DNA of 64,000 nt. It comes from Plantago ovata. Its lineage: Eukaryota > Streptophyta > Magnoliopsida > Lamiales > Plantaginaceae. The notes below the pieces were generated by a model, which saw only the letters and a program-made list of their open reading frames with translations, was not told where the DNA came from and ran no database searches. The stretch covers positions 98,083,982-98,147,981 of the forward strand of contig CM051457.1 in assembly GCA_028274465.1 (NCBI GenBank). Direction: 5' to 3'. Below, in pieces: positions 1 to 15,974 of this stretch. The translations under genes were made by a program, and so were the position numbers. Every line of letters begins with the position of its first letter. The first letter of the stretch is position 1.

Positions 1-1362
1 TATAAAATACACCATACATACAAGTATGATATACTCATTTTAAGCACTATGATGAGCGTGTTGTAGCGTGGAATATGCTACTATACCATTTAAAGAAGAA
101 TCAAACATTAAATTGGAATTGCAACAATATATCTCATCATTTGTTTGTGGATATGATATGAGGGAAGAGACAATTGACATAAGTTGGATGAATGGATGGT
201 ATGCAGAATAATGATTTGAGAAAGTAAAACACAGAGTGTTATGGAAACAAGAAGCAAAGCAAAGAAAGCCCCATGTTGTATACATGTGGAAATTGTCTCC
301 TTCCCATGTGCATTTAAGTCTCTCTCTAATTTGGGCTGGGCCCATAAATCAAGTTAATCCATCCATTTTGTCACCTGCCATTGATCATAACGACCCATTA
401 TTGGTCAATTTGGTCCCGTTTGTTGGAAAAGTGATTAGACTCATGGGCCCATGATAAAGATAAATTGGACCCGGATTGATGAGATATTAAATCCAAGTGT
501 ATGTTACGAATGAGTTTTCGTAAACCCGCCATATATATATAATTATGAATGAATTAACACAAGCTGCACTATTTCAACCTATAGGTATAACAAACATAGA
601 TGTATAAAGGCCGTAATGGAGGCGGATCGTGTGTGTACTATTATAGGTTTTTTATGTGGACTTGTATCCTGTGTCCTAGATTGTAATTTCGGACATTACA
701 CGAGTCATAGGCGTAGTGCGTCTATAGTTTGGTGTATCCTCTTATTCTTGGAAGTCCTTGATCTCACGGTTGGATTGTTTAGAGTTTGTGAGACCTTTCC
801 GTGATTCCAAAAACAAATTCTTATGCGTTCAGAGCCAAAACAGACAGTATCATGCCAGCAGGGAGGCATCGATCATGGATAACCTCATCAACCCAATTAT
901 GGATTTCGGCCCATTAGTTAGTTAGATAAGTCATAAACCCCCACCAACCATTAATTTTGTGAAGATATAGGACTTTCCCAAGGTGTAATTACAATGGGCT
1001 TGTAATTTTCAGTGGATTGTACAGTTATGTTTTCAGAAAGTTGGGCTTGATTACGGGCTGAACTGTTGATTCTGGTCCACCCAAAAGGGCCTATTCTATA
1101 CTGTTTGACTGTAGTTGAATTGTGCTTACTATACTATGCCCCTTCAAGTGATCAAGTAGTCTTCAAGAGCACTTTCAGAATTATAAAACAAATCAATGAG
1201 AAAAATATCATATTATTATTTAAATTAATATTCGATCAAACCATTTATAATACGACTACAAATCTTCAAAATAATTACATTAGCAGGATCCTGCATTTAT
1301 TTATCTCAAAATTATTGAACATTCAAGAAAGTAGAGAATGTTTTTCAATATTTATTTGAACT
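1..1362. other. Intergenic AT-rich DNA
   Basis: No convincing gene. Short open frames here have no recognisable domains and no splice structure. The only recognisable content is a decayed TRIM-like LTR relic near 785-905, listed separately. The stretch lies downstream of the minus-strand beta-glucosidase gene, so its right part may include that gene's 3' UTR. Confidence 0.6.
785..905 (+). repeat. Relic of a TRIM-type LTR
   Basis: The stretch from GTGAGACCTTTCCGTGATTC onward aligns by eye with the LTRs of the TRIM cluster at 41657-42790, including the shared tracts GTGATTCCAAAA and ACAGTATCAT/ACAATATCAT. It is strongly diverged, and no second LTR, primer-binding site or TSD is visible, so it is probably an old solo LTR fragment. 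Confidence 0.55.
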
Positions 1363-6960
<5,598 letters not shown>

Positions 6961-7004
6961 GGTGATAATGTAGCTAGCTCTTAATTTCTTCACGAAAGTA
7001 TAGC

Positions 7005-7014
7005 CTATATATAA
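7005..7014 (-). promoter_or_regulatory. TATA box of the beta-glucosidase gene
   Basis: On the minus strand this reads TTATATATAG. Transcription would be expected to start about 25-35 nt downstream, near 6980, leaving a leader of roughly 20 nt before the ATG at 6960. The ATG at 6993 would then fall outside the transcript. Confidence 0.65.
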
Positions 7015-7020
7015 CTGGGA

Positions 7021-7639
7021 ATATAGACTTTCGCCTTCTTTTTTAATTATTAAATAATATGGAAGACTTCATTAGTTTAATTTGCAAATCTCTCTAAAAG
7101 ATTTGGTCTGCACCCCCCTCCAAATTATTGATCTATCTATATCTACGAAGAAAGTTTCCATTTCATTTTATTAACCTTCTAGATCCAACTTGACCTCATA
7201 TTATTTTAAAATCGTATCGTAAAAATAAGTAGTAAAGTTATATTATAAAAATTTAATGATTAATACTTTGTTAATATAACTTCGTTAAATATTTTTTCGA
7301 TACGATTTAAAATGAAACCTTTTTAAGATGAGAGGTAGTAGTATATTACAACAAGCTATTTGGGTTGCGTTTGTGTGTTAATTTGGATCATGTTTAGAAA
7401 AGTACTATTTAAAGTATTATCATGATATGGTAGGTGACATATAAAAGTAATTAATATGGAAACGTCACTATATCAATATGTACAATTTTAGCATAGTGTA
7501 ACACCCCCGTCTTAACCAACATGCATTTTAAAACACTCGTAGAAACCTACTAGGGCACCATTGAAATGTGAGGTTCAAAAGTTGGACGACTATGGCACAT
7601 GAGAATAACTAACAAGTAATTAAAAATATCAATTATTAT
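7021..7639. other. Intergenic DNA upstream of the beta-glucosidase gene
   Basis: AT-rich, no gene seen. At 7498-7512 a tract reading TGTAACACCCCCGTC resembles the start of many plant LTRs, but no matching 3' end or internal domain was found. The last 18 nt (7622-7639, AAAAATATCAATTATTAT) are the left TSD of the SINE that follows. Confidence 0.55.
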
Positions 7640-7777
7640 TGTGGTCCAGTAGAAGGGAGTTCAGTTGTTGAAGGAGGATGCATGGGTTCGATATCTACCA
7701 GAGATATAAGGCTGGTTTAGGTGTAGAAATATAATGTGGTATAAGATACTCTATAGTAGCAGCGTAATTGTAGTTGT
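7640..7777 (+). mobile_element. tRNA-derived SINE (SINE-1), 5' part
   Basis: Shows a pol III A-box-like region (GTGGTCCAGTAGAAGGG, 7641-7657) and a B-box-like GGTTCGATATC (about 7684-7694), and resembles the complete SINE at 53794-53993. The 3' end was separated by insertion of Copia-1: the tail is at 41066-41090. TSDs of 18 nt with one mismatch flank the reassembled SINE (7622-7639 and 41091-41108). Confidence 0.8.
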
Positions 7778-8168
7778 TTTCAGAAATGGTAGCCGGAGAA
7801 GTAAATCGGAGAAGAGAGATGGAATTCATGTTTGAGTGACAAAGTAAATTAATAAGTTGTGTATTGAATAATCTGGAAATGTACAAATGAGTTCAGGAGA
7901 CCAGCTAGATATTTATACAAAGAGGGAAGAATATAATTTAACTAGAAAAGAGAAAAACGCTATAAGCAAAAGTCACACAAAATGGAAAACACACTTTCTG
8001 TACAAAGCTTCCTATTTACAGATTCGTTATTCCGAATTCGTCGCTCTGGAGAATACTCCTATGGCACAACGGATTTAGACGAACTAGGACTTTCTTCTTC
8101 AAGTTTGTGTTGTAAGCTTTGTACTCTGAGATATGCAGTGATATGTTCTGCTGTTGCTTCTTTTGATA
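7778..8168 (-). repeat. Copia-1 3' LTR
   Basis: 391 bp, nearly identical to 40678-41060, with a small indel near 8054 (CTCCT present here, absent from the other LTR). A TATA-like TATAAAT lies on the minus strand at 7911-7917. Flanked on the right by the polypurine tract. Confidence 0.9.
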
Positions 8169-8181
8169 CTCCCCCTCAAGA
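8169..8181 (-). promoter_or_regulatory. Copia-1 polypurine tract
   Basis: On the minus strand CTTGAGGGGGAG directly precedes the LTR start TATCAAAAG, as expected of the plus-strand primer site of an LTR element. Confidence 0.8.
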
Positions 8182-9980
8182 GGTGCATACAGATCAACTA
8201 TGCACATCTTGGATAAAAGATAATGCATTTGATCACTGGGGAGCGCTTTAGTGAACAGGTCTGCAAGATGCTGCTTGCCAGGAATGTAAACTACATTAAC
8301 AACTTTTGCTAAAACTTTCTCCCTTACATAATGACAATCAATCTCCAGGTGCTTTGTTCTCTCATGAAAAATTGGGCTCTTTGTGAGATATATAGCAAAC
8401 TGATTATCACAATGTAGAGTAACTGGTTCATTTTGAAATACAGATAAATCTTTTAACAAAGCAATAAGCCAAACAATTTCACTAGTAGTGTAAGAAAGTG
8501 CTCTATATCCAGCTTCTGAAGAAGACTTGCTAACAGTAGCTTTCTTCTTACTTTTTCAACTGAACAAAGAGTTACCAAAGAAGATACAATAACCAGTGGT
8601 TGATCTTCTAGTAAAAGGACAAGATGCCCCATCAGAATCACAAAAGGCTACAAGTTTAAGAGCACAACTGGAAGGGAACAAAAGACCCTGGCCAGGTGAA
8701 TTTTTCAAATACTTAACAACTCTTAAAGCTGTTGCCATGTGTGTTCTAGTTGGTTTATCCATGAACTGACTCAAAATCCCAGCTATAAAGGAAATGTCAG
8801 AATATTCAAATATATCAACTTGCCTACTAGCTTTCTATAAGCTGTAGAATCAAGAAGTAACTCCTCATCTGAATCTTCTTCAAGCCAAAGCTTGAGATTC
8901 AGTTCCATAGGGGTAACAACAGGCTTACAATCTGTAAGACCTGTCTCACTCAAGATCTCTAAGGTATATTTCCTTTGACAGAGAAGACCTTTAGAAGTCC
9001 TTGAAATCTCTAATCCAAGGAAATACTTAACCTCTCCAAGATCTATAATCTTAAATTGTGAATGTAGAGATGATTTAACAGCTGTAATTTCTGACATAGA
9101 AGTACCAGTCAAGATTATATCATCTACATACACAAGTAAAGCAATAAAATGATCACCATGTTTCTTAGTAAAAAAGGAGTAATCTGCAATAGATTGAATA
9201 AATCCCAAAGACACTAGAATCTCCGTAAATTTCAGGTTCCATTGCCTGGATGCTTGTTTCAAGCCATATAAAGATTTCTGTAACTTAAGTACAAGCTTTT
9301 GATTAGATAAAGAAGATTTACTGGCTATCTCCCCCTGAAACAAGTAGCCAGGTGGAGCTTCCATGTAAATATCCTCATCTAAATCACCATTAAGAAAAGC
9401 ATTGGCAACATCCATCTGTTCACAAGGCCAATTATTTGCAGAAACTAAAGCCAATAAAGTTCTCAAAGTAGTAAGTTTGGCAACAGGGCTAAAGGTTTCA
9501 TTATAATCATGACCAAACTGTTGAGAATACCCTTTAGCAACCAATCTGGCCTTATACTTATCTAAGGAACCATCTGACTTCAGCTTAGTTTTGTAGACAT
9601 ACTTACAGCCTATAGGAGTGTGTCCAGAAGGAAGCGAAACCTCTGTCCAAGTATGATTATTCTGAAGAGCTGCTAGTTCAGCATCCATAGCATCTTGCCA
9701 ATGGGATGAAAGAATAGCCTCTTTATAAGACTTGGGTTCAGAGTAAATCATGAGATTCAAAGCATAAGCTTTGTTAGAATAAGAAACAAAATTGCAAAGT
9801 GGATATCTACTGTGTGAAACAGGCAAAGCTTGAAGATGATAAATGTTGCAATAATAGTCTTTCATTCTAACATTTGGTTGTATTTCCCTTATAGATTTTG
9901 TTAAGGGAACAGGTGAAGAATCAGAAACAGGTGAAGGAGACAAAGAAGCCATAGGAATAGGCACAATAGAAGAAGTAGAT
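8182..9980 (-). pseudogene. Copia-1 reverse transcriptase and RNase H (broken)
   Basis: The longest open piece, 8783-9964, holds the RVT_2-type reverse transcriptase: it starts near EPKSYKEAI, carries KARLVAKGYSQ and has the YVDDI catalytic motif intact. The frame is lost near 8780 (after GKLIYLNI). Copia RNase H continues in pieces at 8556-8774 (CDSDGA, TTGYCIFFG) and 8016-8459 (CDNQFAIYL, HERTKHLEIDCHYV, ADLFTKAL), with a stop after GNSLFS. At least one frameshift and one stop are therefore present. The RNase H piece runs on into the LTR as in other copia elements. Confidence 0.9.
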
Positions 9981-9985
9981 AAAGG

Positions 9986-11251
9986 TTAAGGAAGAGAAGA
10001 AATATAAACTGAAGGAGAATGATGAGAAAGATATCTATGTGCACTGATAGGTGAAGAAATTAAACTAGGAGGAGTAGAAATATCATGTGCACCAGAAAGA
10101 GAACTATCATGTGCAGTAGCAACAGGTAAAGAAGTAGTAACTGCATGAGGATCAACATGATCAACTGTAAATGGAGAAAATAAAGACTCCATATCCTGAG
10201 AACTGAGATTAAAATCTCCAGAACCAAGTAAAGTAGTAGAATCGCTATAAGGAAAGTGAAATTCCAAGAATTTGACATCTCTAGAAACAAATACCTTGTG
10301 AGTTTTAAGATTATACACCTTATACCCTTTGATATGAGGAGGATAACCAATAAACACACAAGGTTCACTTCTAGGAGAAAACTTATTTCTGTGAACAGAA
10401 GGAGTAAGCACATAACATAAACAGCCAAAGGTGCGCAAATGAGCATAGTCAGGTAATTCACCATACAAAAGCATGTAAGGAGACTGTTTATTCAGAATTA
10501 GAGCAGGCATCCTATTAATGAGATGAGTGGCAGTAAGAACTGCATCACCCCAAAATTTCAAAGGAAGAGAAGATTGAAATAAAAGAGCTCTAGTCACATT
10601 CAATAAGTGTTTATGCTTCCTCTTCACAACTCCATTTTGTTGTGGAGTATAAGCACAACTGCGTTGGTGAATGATACCTAAAGGAGCTAGAACATCATGC
10701 AAATTGAATTCAGTACCATTATCAGTTCTAATCATCTTAACTTGTTTGCCATGCACAGTCAGAACCATAGCCAAAAATTGTTTAGTAATATGCTTTACTT
10801 CATGTTTATGCTTGAACAGATGAACCCAAGTAAATCTACTGTGATCATCCACAATAGTAAGAAAGTAATGGTGCCCATTCAAACTAGGCTTAGCATAGGG
10901 ACCCCAAACATCAAAGTGTACTAAATCAAAAATATTTTCATATATATGAGTACCAACTGGAAATACAATCTTTCTCATCTTTGCTTCTAAACAAACAGTA
11001 CAATCTTTATGTTCTGAACATTTAACTACACATTTAACTACAATAGAATCTATAAGTTTTAACCTATCAAAAGAGGGATGACCCAATCTGTTATGCCAAA
11101 GTAAGCTATCATCATGCTGAGAGACATGTAAAATGGCACTATGAGCAGTAGTAGGAGAAGACACTTTAGCAGAAACTGTATTTGGAACTTTCATAACAAA
11201 CAAACATTTGTATCTTCTACCTAGACCAGTCATTGTCCCTGAAGATAACAA
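9986..11251 (-). pseudogene. Copia-1 integrase with altered catalytic residue
   Basis: Open for 421 residues. A GAG-pre-integrase HHCC zinc-binding region (WHNRLGHPS ... CTVCLEAK) is followed by the integrase core with Asp in HFDVWGPY and Asp in RTDNGTEF. The position normally held by the third catalytic acid (VERKH in relatives; AERKH in Copia-2 here) reads VKRKH, a Glu-to-Lys change that should abolish strand transfer. The C-terminal part continues to a Ser/Pro-rich linker before the RT domain. It is separated from the protease piece by a frame break around 11260-11380. Confidence 0.9.
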
Positions 11252-11382
11252 TGATCATGAGTAAACAACACATTTTGAAACACCAACATATGTGATCTTA
11301 CTTACTAACATAAGATTGACTTGAAACTCAGGCACATACATGACATTTTCTAAAGTAAAATGTTCAGATATTTTAACATGGC

Positions 11383-11574
11383 CTACTTAGTAACAGGAAT
11401 AGTAGTTCTATCTGGTAGTTGCACACAAGCATCAGTTTCAGTGGTAACATGTGAAGTGAAAAAATTCACATCATAGATAACATGGTCTGTAGCTCCAGTG
11501 TCTATAACAAAATGATTTCTAAGGCCAAAGATAATACTATGAGCATGCAAAACAGTAGAGTAAATGAATTTCAT
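11383..11574 (-). pseudogene. Copia-1 protease fragment
   Basis: 63-residue piece with the retropepsin-like motif FVIDTGATDHV, the usual copia protease core. It lies directly beside the E1 insertion point (TSD CAAAC at 11580-11584), so the gag-protease frame is cut from its gag part, which resumes at 38960. Confidence 0.85.
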
Positions 11575-11584
11575 ACCTGCAAAC

Positions 11585-14039
11585 TGATGACAGTGTTTTT
11601 TACACTTTCATTCGGTTCTTTTTCACCAATTTAGCTATCCTCTTGTATGCATTTTAGTGCATTTTGTTAGAATAGTGTCACGTTTCCATTTTCTTTGTTA
11701 TTTTCAAGATTTAGGTGAAAATCGCACTTTTGGATATGAATCATGACGAAACATTGAAGTTTTGGTGCAACGAGATCACCCATGGTGTGTGAAGGAGTAC
11801 CGGGATGTGTTTCCAGGCTAAAAGACCAAGTTTCGGAGCTCAAAGTCGTGCCAAAGACCAAAAAGTTGAAGACTTGGAGGAGAAAAGCACCGTGTGAGGC
11901 GCACCGCCTGGTGCCAGGCGGTCCGCCTGGGAGCGTTACGGGACAGATTTATATATTTTGTAAAGTTGCAAATTTTCATATCTTAGATCATACTTTTGCA
12001 GACATAAACCCTAGAGCTTGTTCTGGGTTTTCTTTGACTTAGAACTACTTTTTCTTAGCGATTTGGAGCATCAAGGTAGAGATTTGGACATCTATTGATC
12101 TCACCTTGCTAGATCTTTGTGAGTTTAGCAATTCACTAGAGATTGACAACCCTTGGTGGTAACTTTGTATCTCACTATTTTCTGCACTCTATCTTTCAAT
12201 TCAATTATGTTTTCATCTATGATTGCTATTGTTGATTTCGATTTTGATATGAGAAGCTAAATTTCTAGTTGGTGATAGTATGATGTAAATTCATAGCTAG
12301 GGTTCATATTGTGCATGATTGAGTTTCTGAATCTTTTACTTGTAGAATTGTTTTATTCGATTCTGTGATCTGACTAAGCCAAATATCTTCGTATAAAAGT
12401 GTTAGAAACACTAGGACGATTCAAGATCATCGTTTTCAATATTTACAATTATCAAGTACTGGTTGAACTAAGCCTGACAACCTTAGCCAAGTATTAGTAT
12501 AGATAAGAGGCTTTCAAAATACATGTCAAAACCTGTCTTTTGGTGTTTGTTTATTGATGAACCGGAGTTTGTCAGACTCAATTAATCAAATAAATTTGTT
12601 TTTAGCCAAAGGCAATTCACAACTACAACGAAAACCGTAGTGTAGCAGTAAAATAACCTCGAGTGTCGATCTTTAAGGACTATAACTAGCTTTATCTAAT
12701 TTAACTTAAACTATAAACTCAACAATCGACTTAGCACAGATTTTCTTATCAATAATAATGGAAGTTAGTGATAGTATGATCATTCAAAGCATCAGGTTAA
12801 TAATCATGCATGAAGTACCCGATCGTTTTGCATAGAAATCTAAGATCATGAATTGTCCAATGTGTTCCGTTCAATTCAACACTACGAAGATAGAGGGCTT
12901 AGATAGATCAAAGAAATAAAGCAATAACTCAGGTCTGATTCGCGTTACAGCCATCATGCATAATTAAGAACCCTAGCTAAGAAATCACATACTATCACCA
13001 ACGATAGATTTAGCTACTCATAGATGTCATGCAATCAATAGAAATCAAAGCAAGATTGAATGAAAACATGTTGAAAGATATAAATATAAATAGAAAAATC
13101 GTGAGATACAATGTTACCGACGAAGGTTGTCAATCTCCGAAGAATTGCGAACTCACAAGCAAGATAATCCTCCAAATTGATAAGAAAAATAGTCTCCTAT
13201 GCTAAGAATTCCCAGAACAGGCTCTGGAGAATTCCTATCTAAAACTAATGTGAAAAGTATGAAAAAAGGTCTGAGAAAGTATGAAAAACGTAGAAACAGA
13301 AGCAACTATATATAGAAGTTCGGAAGGTGTGGGGCGAGTCGCCCCAGACACCGGGCGAACCACCCCACATCCCGGGCGAACCGCCCGGGAGCTCTAGTCG
13401 GCGAGGACGCATTTTTGACGTGTTTTTGGTCTTCTTTTCCTTTTCGGACTCGGATTTTACCTTCTAGTGACCTTTAAGCCTTGAAACTCGACCCCTAGAC
13501 CTCAAATCTCACCCGGAACCTTCTAGATACTCCATGAATGTCCTCGGAACACCGATTCTTCGTTCTCTTCAATATAATTGCCCGGAACATCATGTTTTTC
13601 ACCTAAAACCTGAAAAATGCAAACTAAAGGGAAACGTGACACTATTCTAATAAAATGCACTATAATTTAGCTAAATTAACATAGAGGATAGCTAAATAGG
13701 TGAAAAAAGACTCGAATGAAGGTGTAAAATACATGTTCATCATTTATTCGAATTACTTTTAAAGCAGTACGTGTTGCACTTTCATGCATAATTAGAACCC
13801 GATTCTTAGAATGAGCATTACTATCACTAGCTCTCGTCATATATTGTTAAGTTAAGCTAAGTTAAATTTCTTTACTGAATTTATATAGTAGTTATTGTAG
13901 TTAAAGCTAGTTAAATCCCTAGAGATCGACACTCGAGGTCATCTTAACTCTGCACTACATGTTTTGTGTAGTTGTGAGTTGCCCTTTGGCTTTTAAACAA
14001 ATTCATTTGATTGTTCGAGTATGACAATCTCGTTCATCA
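11585..14039 (+). repeat. E1 5' LTR, interrupted by solo LTR-A
   Basis: LTR sequence lies at 11585-12554 and 13748-14039, about 1.26 kb after removing the insertion. It matches the 3' LTR at 37642-38954. A GC palindrome cassette with two palindromes (about 11897-11930) lies just before TATATATTTTG near 11951-11961. Confidence 0.88.
12555..13742 (-). mobile_element. Solo LTR-A, Athila-like
   Basis: 1188 bp from TGATGAACCGG to GTTCATCA, flanked by TSD TTTAT at 12550-12554 and 13743-13747. The undisturbed site is visible in the other E1 LTR near 38655. No internal region is present, so it is the product of LTR-LTR recombination. Its promoter-proximal palindromes lie at 13329-13393 and the TATA box at 13307-13315. 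Confidence 0.92.
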
Positions 14040-14042
14040 AAT

Positions 14043-14059
14043 TGGCACCGTTGTCGGGG
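14043..14059 (+). promoter_or_regulatory. E1 primer-binding site
   Basis: TGGCACCGTTGTCGGGG matches the complement of the tRNA-Asp 3' end (TGGCGCCGTTGCCGGGG) with two transitions, one at a CpG. The E2 element has the unmutated form. Confidence 0.85.
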
Positions 14060-14223
14060 ACTTTTACTCCTTTTCACTCTTTAGCTTATTTATATTTTCA
14101 GCATTCAATTTCCAGGATAAGTGATCTTAGTTTGTCTACTTTAGAAGTTGAATTACAAATTTTGGCCAGAACTAACATGACTGATTTTTGGTTGTGAGTT
14201 ACTCTTGTCACAGATATCCAGGT

Positions 14224-15518
14224 ATGACGTCCATGAGGGCTCGCTTGACGCCCCAATTTTCGCAGGTTAAGAGAGGATCGACTATATACCTGGAGGATGA
14301 GTTAACTGGGTATGAAGTGACAAGTTCCGTGGTGAGGAACATACCAAGGTTTGAGGAAGGAGTGTGGATGAATCCATTGAGTTTCATTCGATCCTACGAA
14401 GAGGAAATAGCCCCAATTCCGGCGAAGGGGATTATAGAGGACCAAGTGTGCAGGAAGTTATTTTCTTTCGCCTTGGGGTATGAGCCAAGGCTTTGGATGG
14501 CAAGGTTAGCACCAGGATCACTGAAGACTTGGGACCAAGTAGTAGAGGAGTTCTTGGCGCGTTTTATGCCTTACCAAGAGACAATGGCCTTACGAGACAG
14601 GATCGAACACTTCAAGCAAGAAGAAGATGAGCGGTTTTGTGACACCTATGAACATTTTTAGAACTATAAACGAGAGTGTCCCCATCATCACTTCGACGAT
14701 GGGCAGTTGATTTGGTACTTTGTTGGTGGGTTACGTGATGAGGTTAGGCTTAGAGTGGATGGGTTGTGCGGAGGATTGGAAGAATGTACGGTTGAAGAGG
14801 CAGAAAAGGTCTTCCGTAAGTACGCCAGTGGATCTGCGCAGTCTGAGAGACTAACACCAAGTCACATCACCAGTGAGAAACTAGACCGAGGTGGAGCTGA
14901 AAGCTTATCTGAGGCGTATGCCTTAAGCACACTTCCAGATGATCGGGAGAATGAAGAAGAAGATACTAGTGAGGAGGATGAACTCGCATATTATGCAGGA
15001 ATTAAGGCCATTGAGAGTGTATTTGAAATTGCACATGGAGGGCAAGTTGAACAGAACCTTCGTATAGCACAGGTTTTTGAGGGTGTAGCAGTAACTGAGC
15101 GACAAATGGAGGAATTCAGCTTGTTAGAGTGTGAGAAGGTAGAAGAAATTCATGCACCTGAGTTCGGAGACAAATCCACAGGGGACGCCCCACTGGAGGT
15201 GAGGGGCGGTCCGCCTGGTGTAGGGGTGGTGTGCCGCTCACGAGCGGAAAGTTGGTGACGCCCCTGCCGCTCCCAAGCGCACCGCCTGAGGTGGGGGGCG
15301 GTCCGCCCCTCACGAGCAGAAAGATGGCGACGCCCCTGCCACTCCCAGGCGCACCGCCTGAGGTGGGGGGCGGTCCGTCCCACAGCACCAGGAAGCTGGA
15401 CGACCCCAGCTCCCCAATTTCACCAGTAGTTGACGATCTTCATGATGCGGAGCACATTCCAGCGGTTACCACTGAGACCCCTGAGTTCGAGGAAGTAAAC
15501 CTACTTCTCCGTGGTGGA
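14224..15518 (+). pseudogene. E1 gag (broken)
   Basis: Capsid-type retrotransposon gag, homologous to the E3 gag (both share LTP.FSQV.RGS near the start and FLARFMPY further on). The start at 14224 is chosen by alignment with the E3 start. An in-frame TAG at 14659-14661 follows YEHF and the same frame continues to 15258. A GC-rich palindromic insertion with two 70-bp direct repeats (15237-15376), absent from E3, then shifts the frame; the tail [10 protein letters not shown] resumes in another frame just before E2. E2 inserted at 15518. Confidence 0.87.
15186..15382 (+). repeat. GC palindrome cassette and 70-bp tandem repeat inside E1 gag
   Basis: Two direct repeats of about 70 bp (15237-15306 and 15307-15376) with a few differences. 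Each contains GCGCACCGCCTGAGG and GGGGGGCGGTCCG. The same palindromic vocabulary occurs upstream of the TATA boxes in the LTRs. The homologous E3 gag lacks it. Confidence 0.85.
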
Positions 15519-15872
15519 TGATGAATGTGTATTTTACACTTTCATTTGAGTCTTTTTCACCTATTTTAGCTATCCTCTATGTTAATTTAGCTATATTTTA
15601 GTGCATTTTATTAGAATAGTGTCACGTTTCCCTTTAGTTTTTATTTTACAGGTTTTGGTTGAAAAACTAGGTTTTCCGGGAAATTATATTGAAATAGACA
15701 AAGAATTGGTGTTCCAGAAGTCTAATTGGAGTATCTGAAAGATTCCGGATAGGATTTGAAGTCTAGGGGCCGAATCTGGAGGCTAGAAGGTCACTAGAAG
15801 GCAGAAACCGAGTCCGAAAAGGGGAAGAAATCCAAAAACGCGTCGAAAACGCGTTTTAGGCCGAAATTTACT

Positions 15873-15956
15873 CCCGGGCGAGTCGCCCGGGACGTGGGGC
15901 GAATCGCCCCACACCAGGCGAATCGCCCGGTGTGTGGGGCCCTTCGCCCCACACAA
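15873..15956 (+). repeat. Promoter-proximal palindrome array in E2 LTR
   Basis: Four successive palindromes: CCCGGGCGAGTCGCCCGGG (perfect, 9-bp arms), TGGGGCGAATCGCCCCA (perfect, 8-bp arms), CCAGGCGAATCGCCCGG (one mismatch) and TGTGGGGC..GCCCCACA. The last ends about 11 nt before the TATA box. Confidence 0.9.
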
Positions 15957-15966
15957 TTCTAAAGCC

Positions 15967-15974
15967 TATATATA
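15967..15974 (+). promoter_or_regulatory. TATA box of E2 5' LTR
   Basis: TATATATA followed by GTTGCTCAG. The same TATA context recurs in LTR-B and a similar one in LTR-C. Likely the U3/R promoter of the element. Confidence 0.75.

Noticed and set aside
616..804. Short open frame before the beta-glucosidase gene
   Set aside because: 62 residues, no recognisable domain, partly overlaps the TRIM relic and lacks supporting signals.
7498..7640. LTR start (TGTAACACCCC) upstream of SINE-1
   Set aside because: Only the first ~15 nt resemble an LTR start; no matching end, PBS or second LTR could be found.
10060..10464. Leucine-rich open frame within Copia-1 integrase
   Set aside because: It is a frame-shifted shadow of the integrase C-terminal region on the same strand; the low-complexity hydrophobic composition follows from the other frame.
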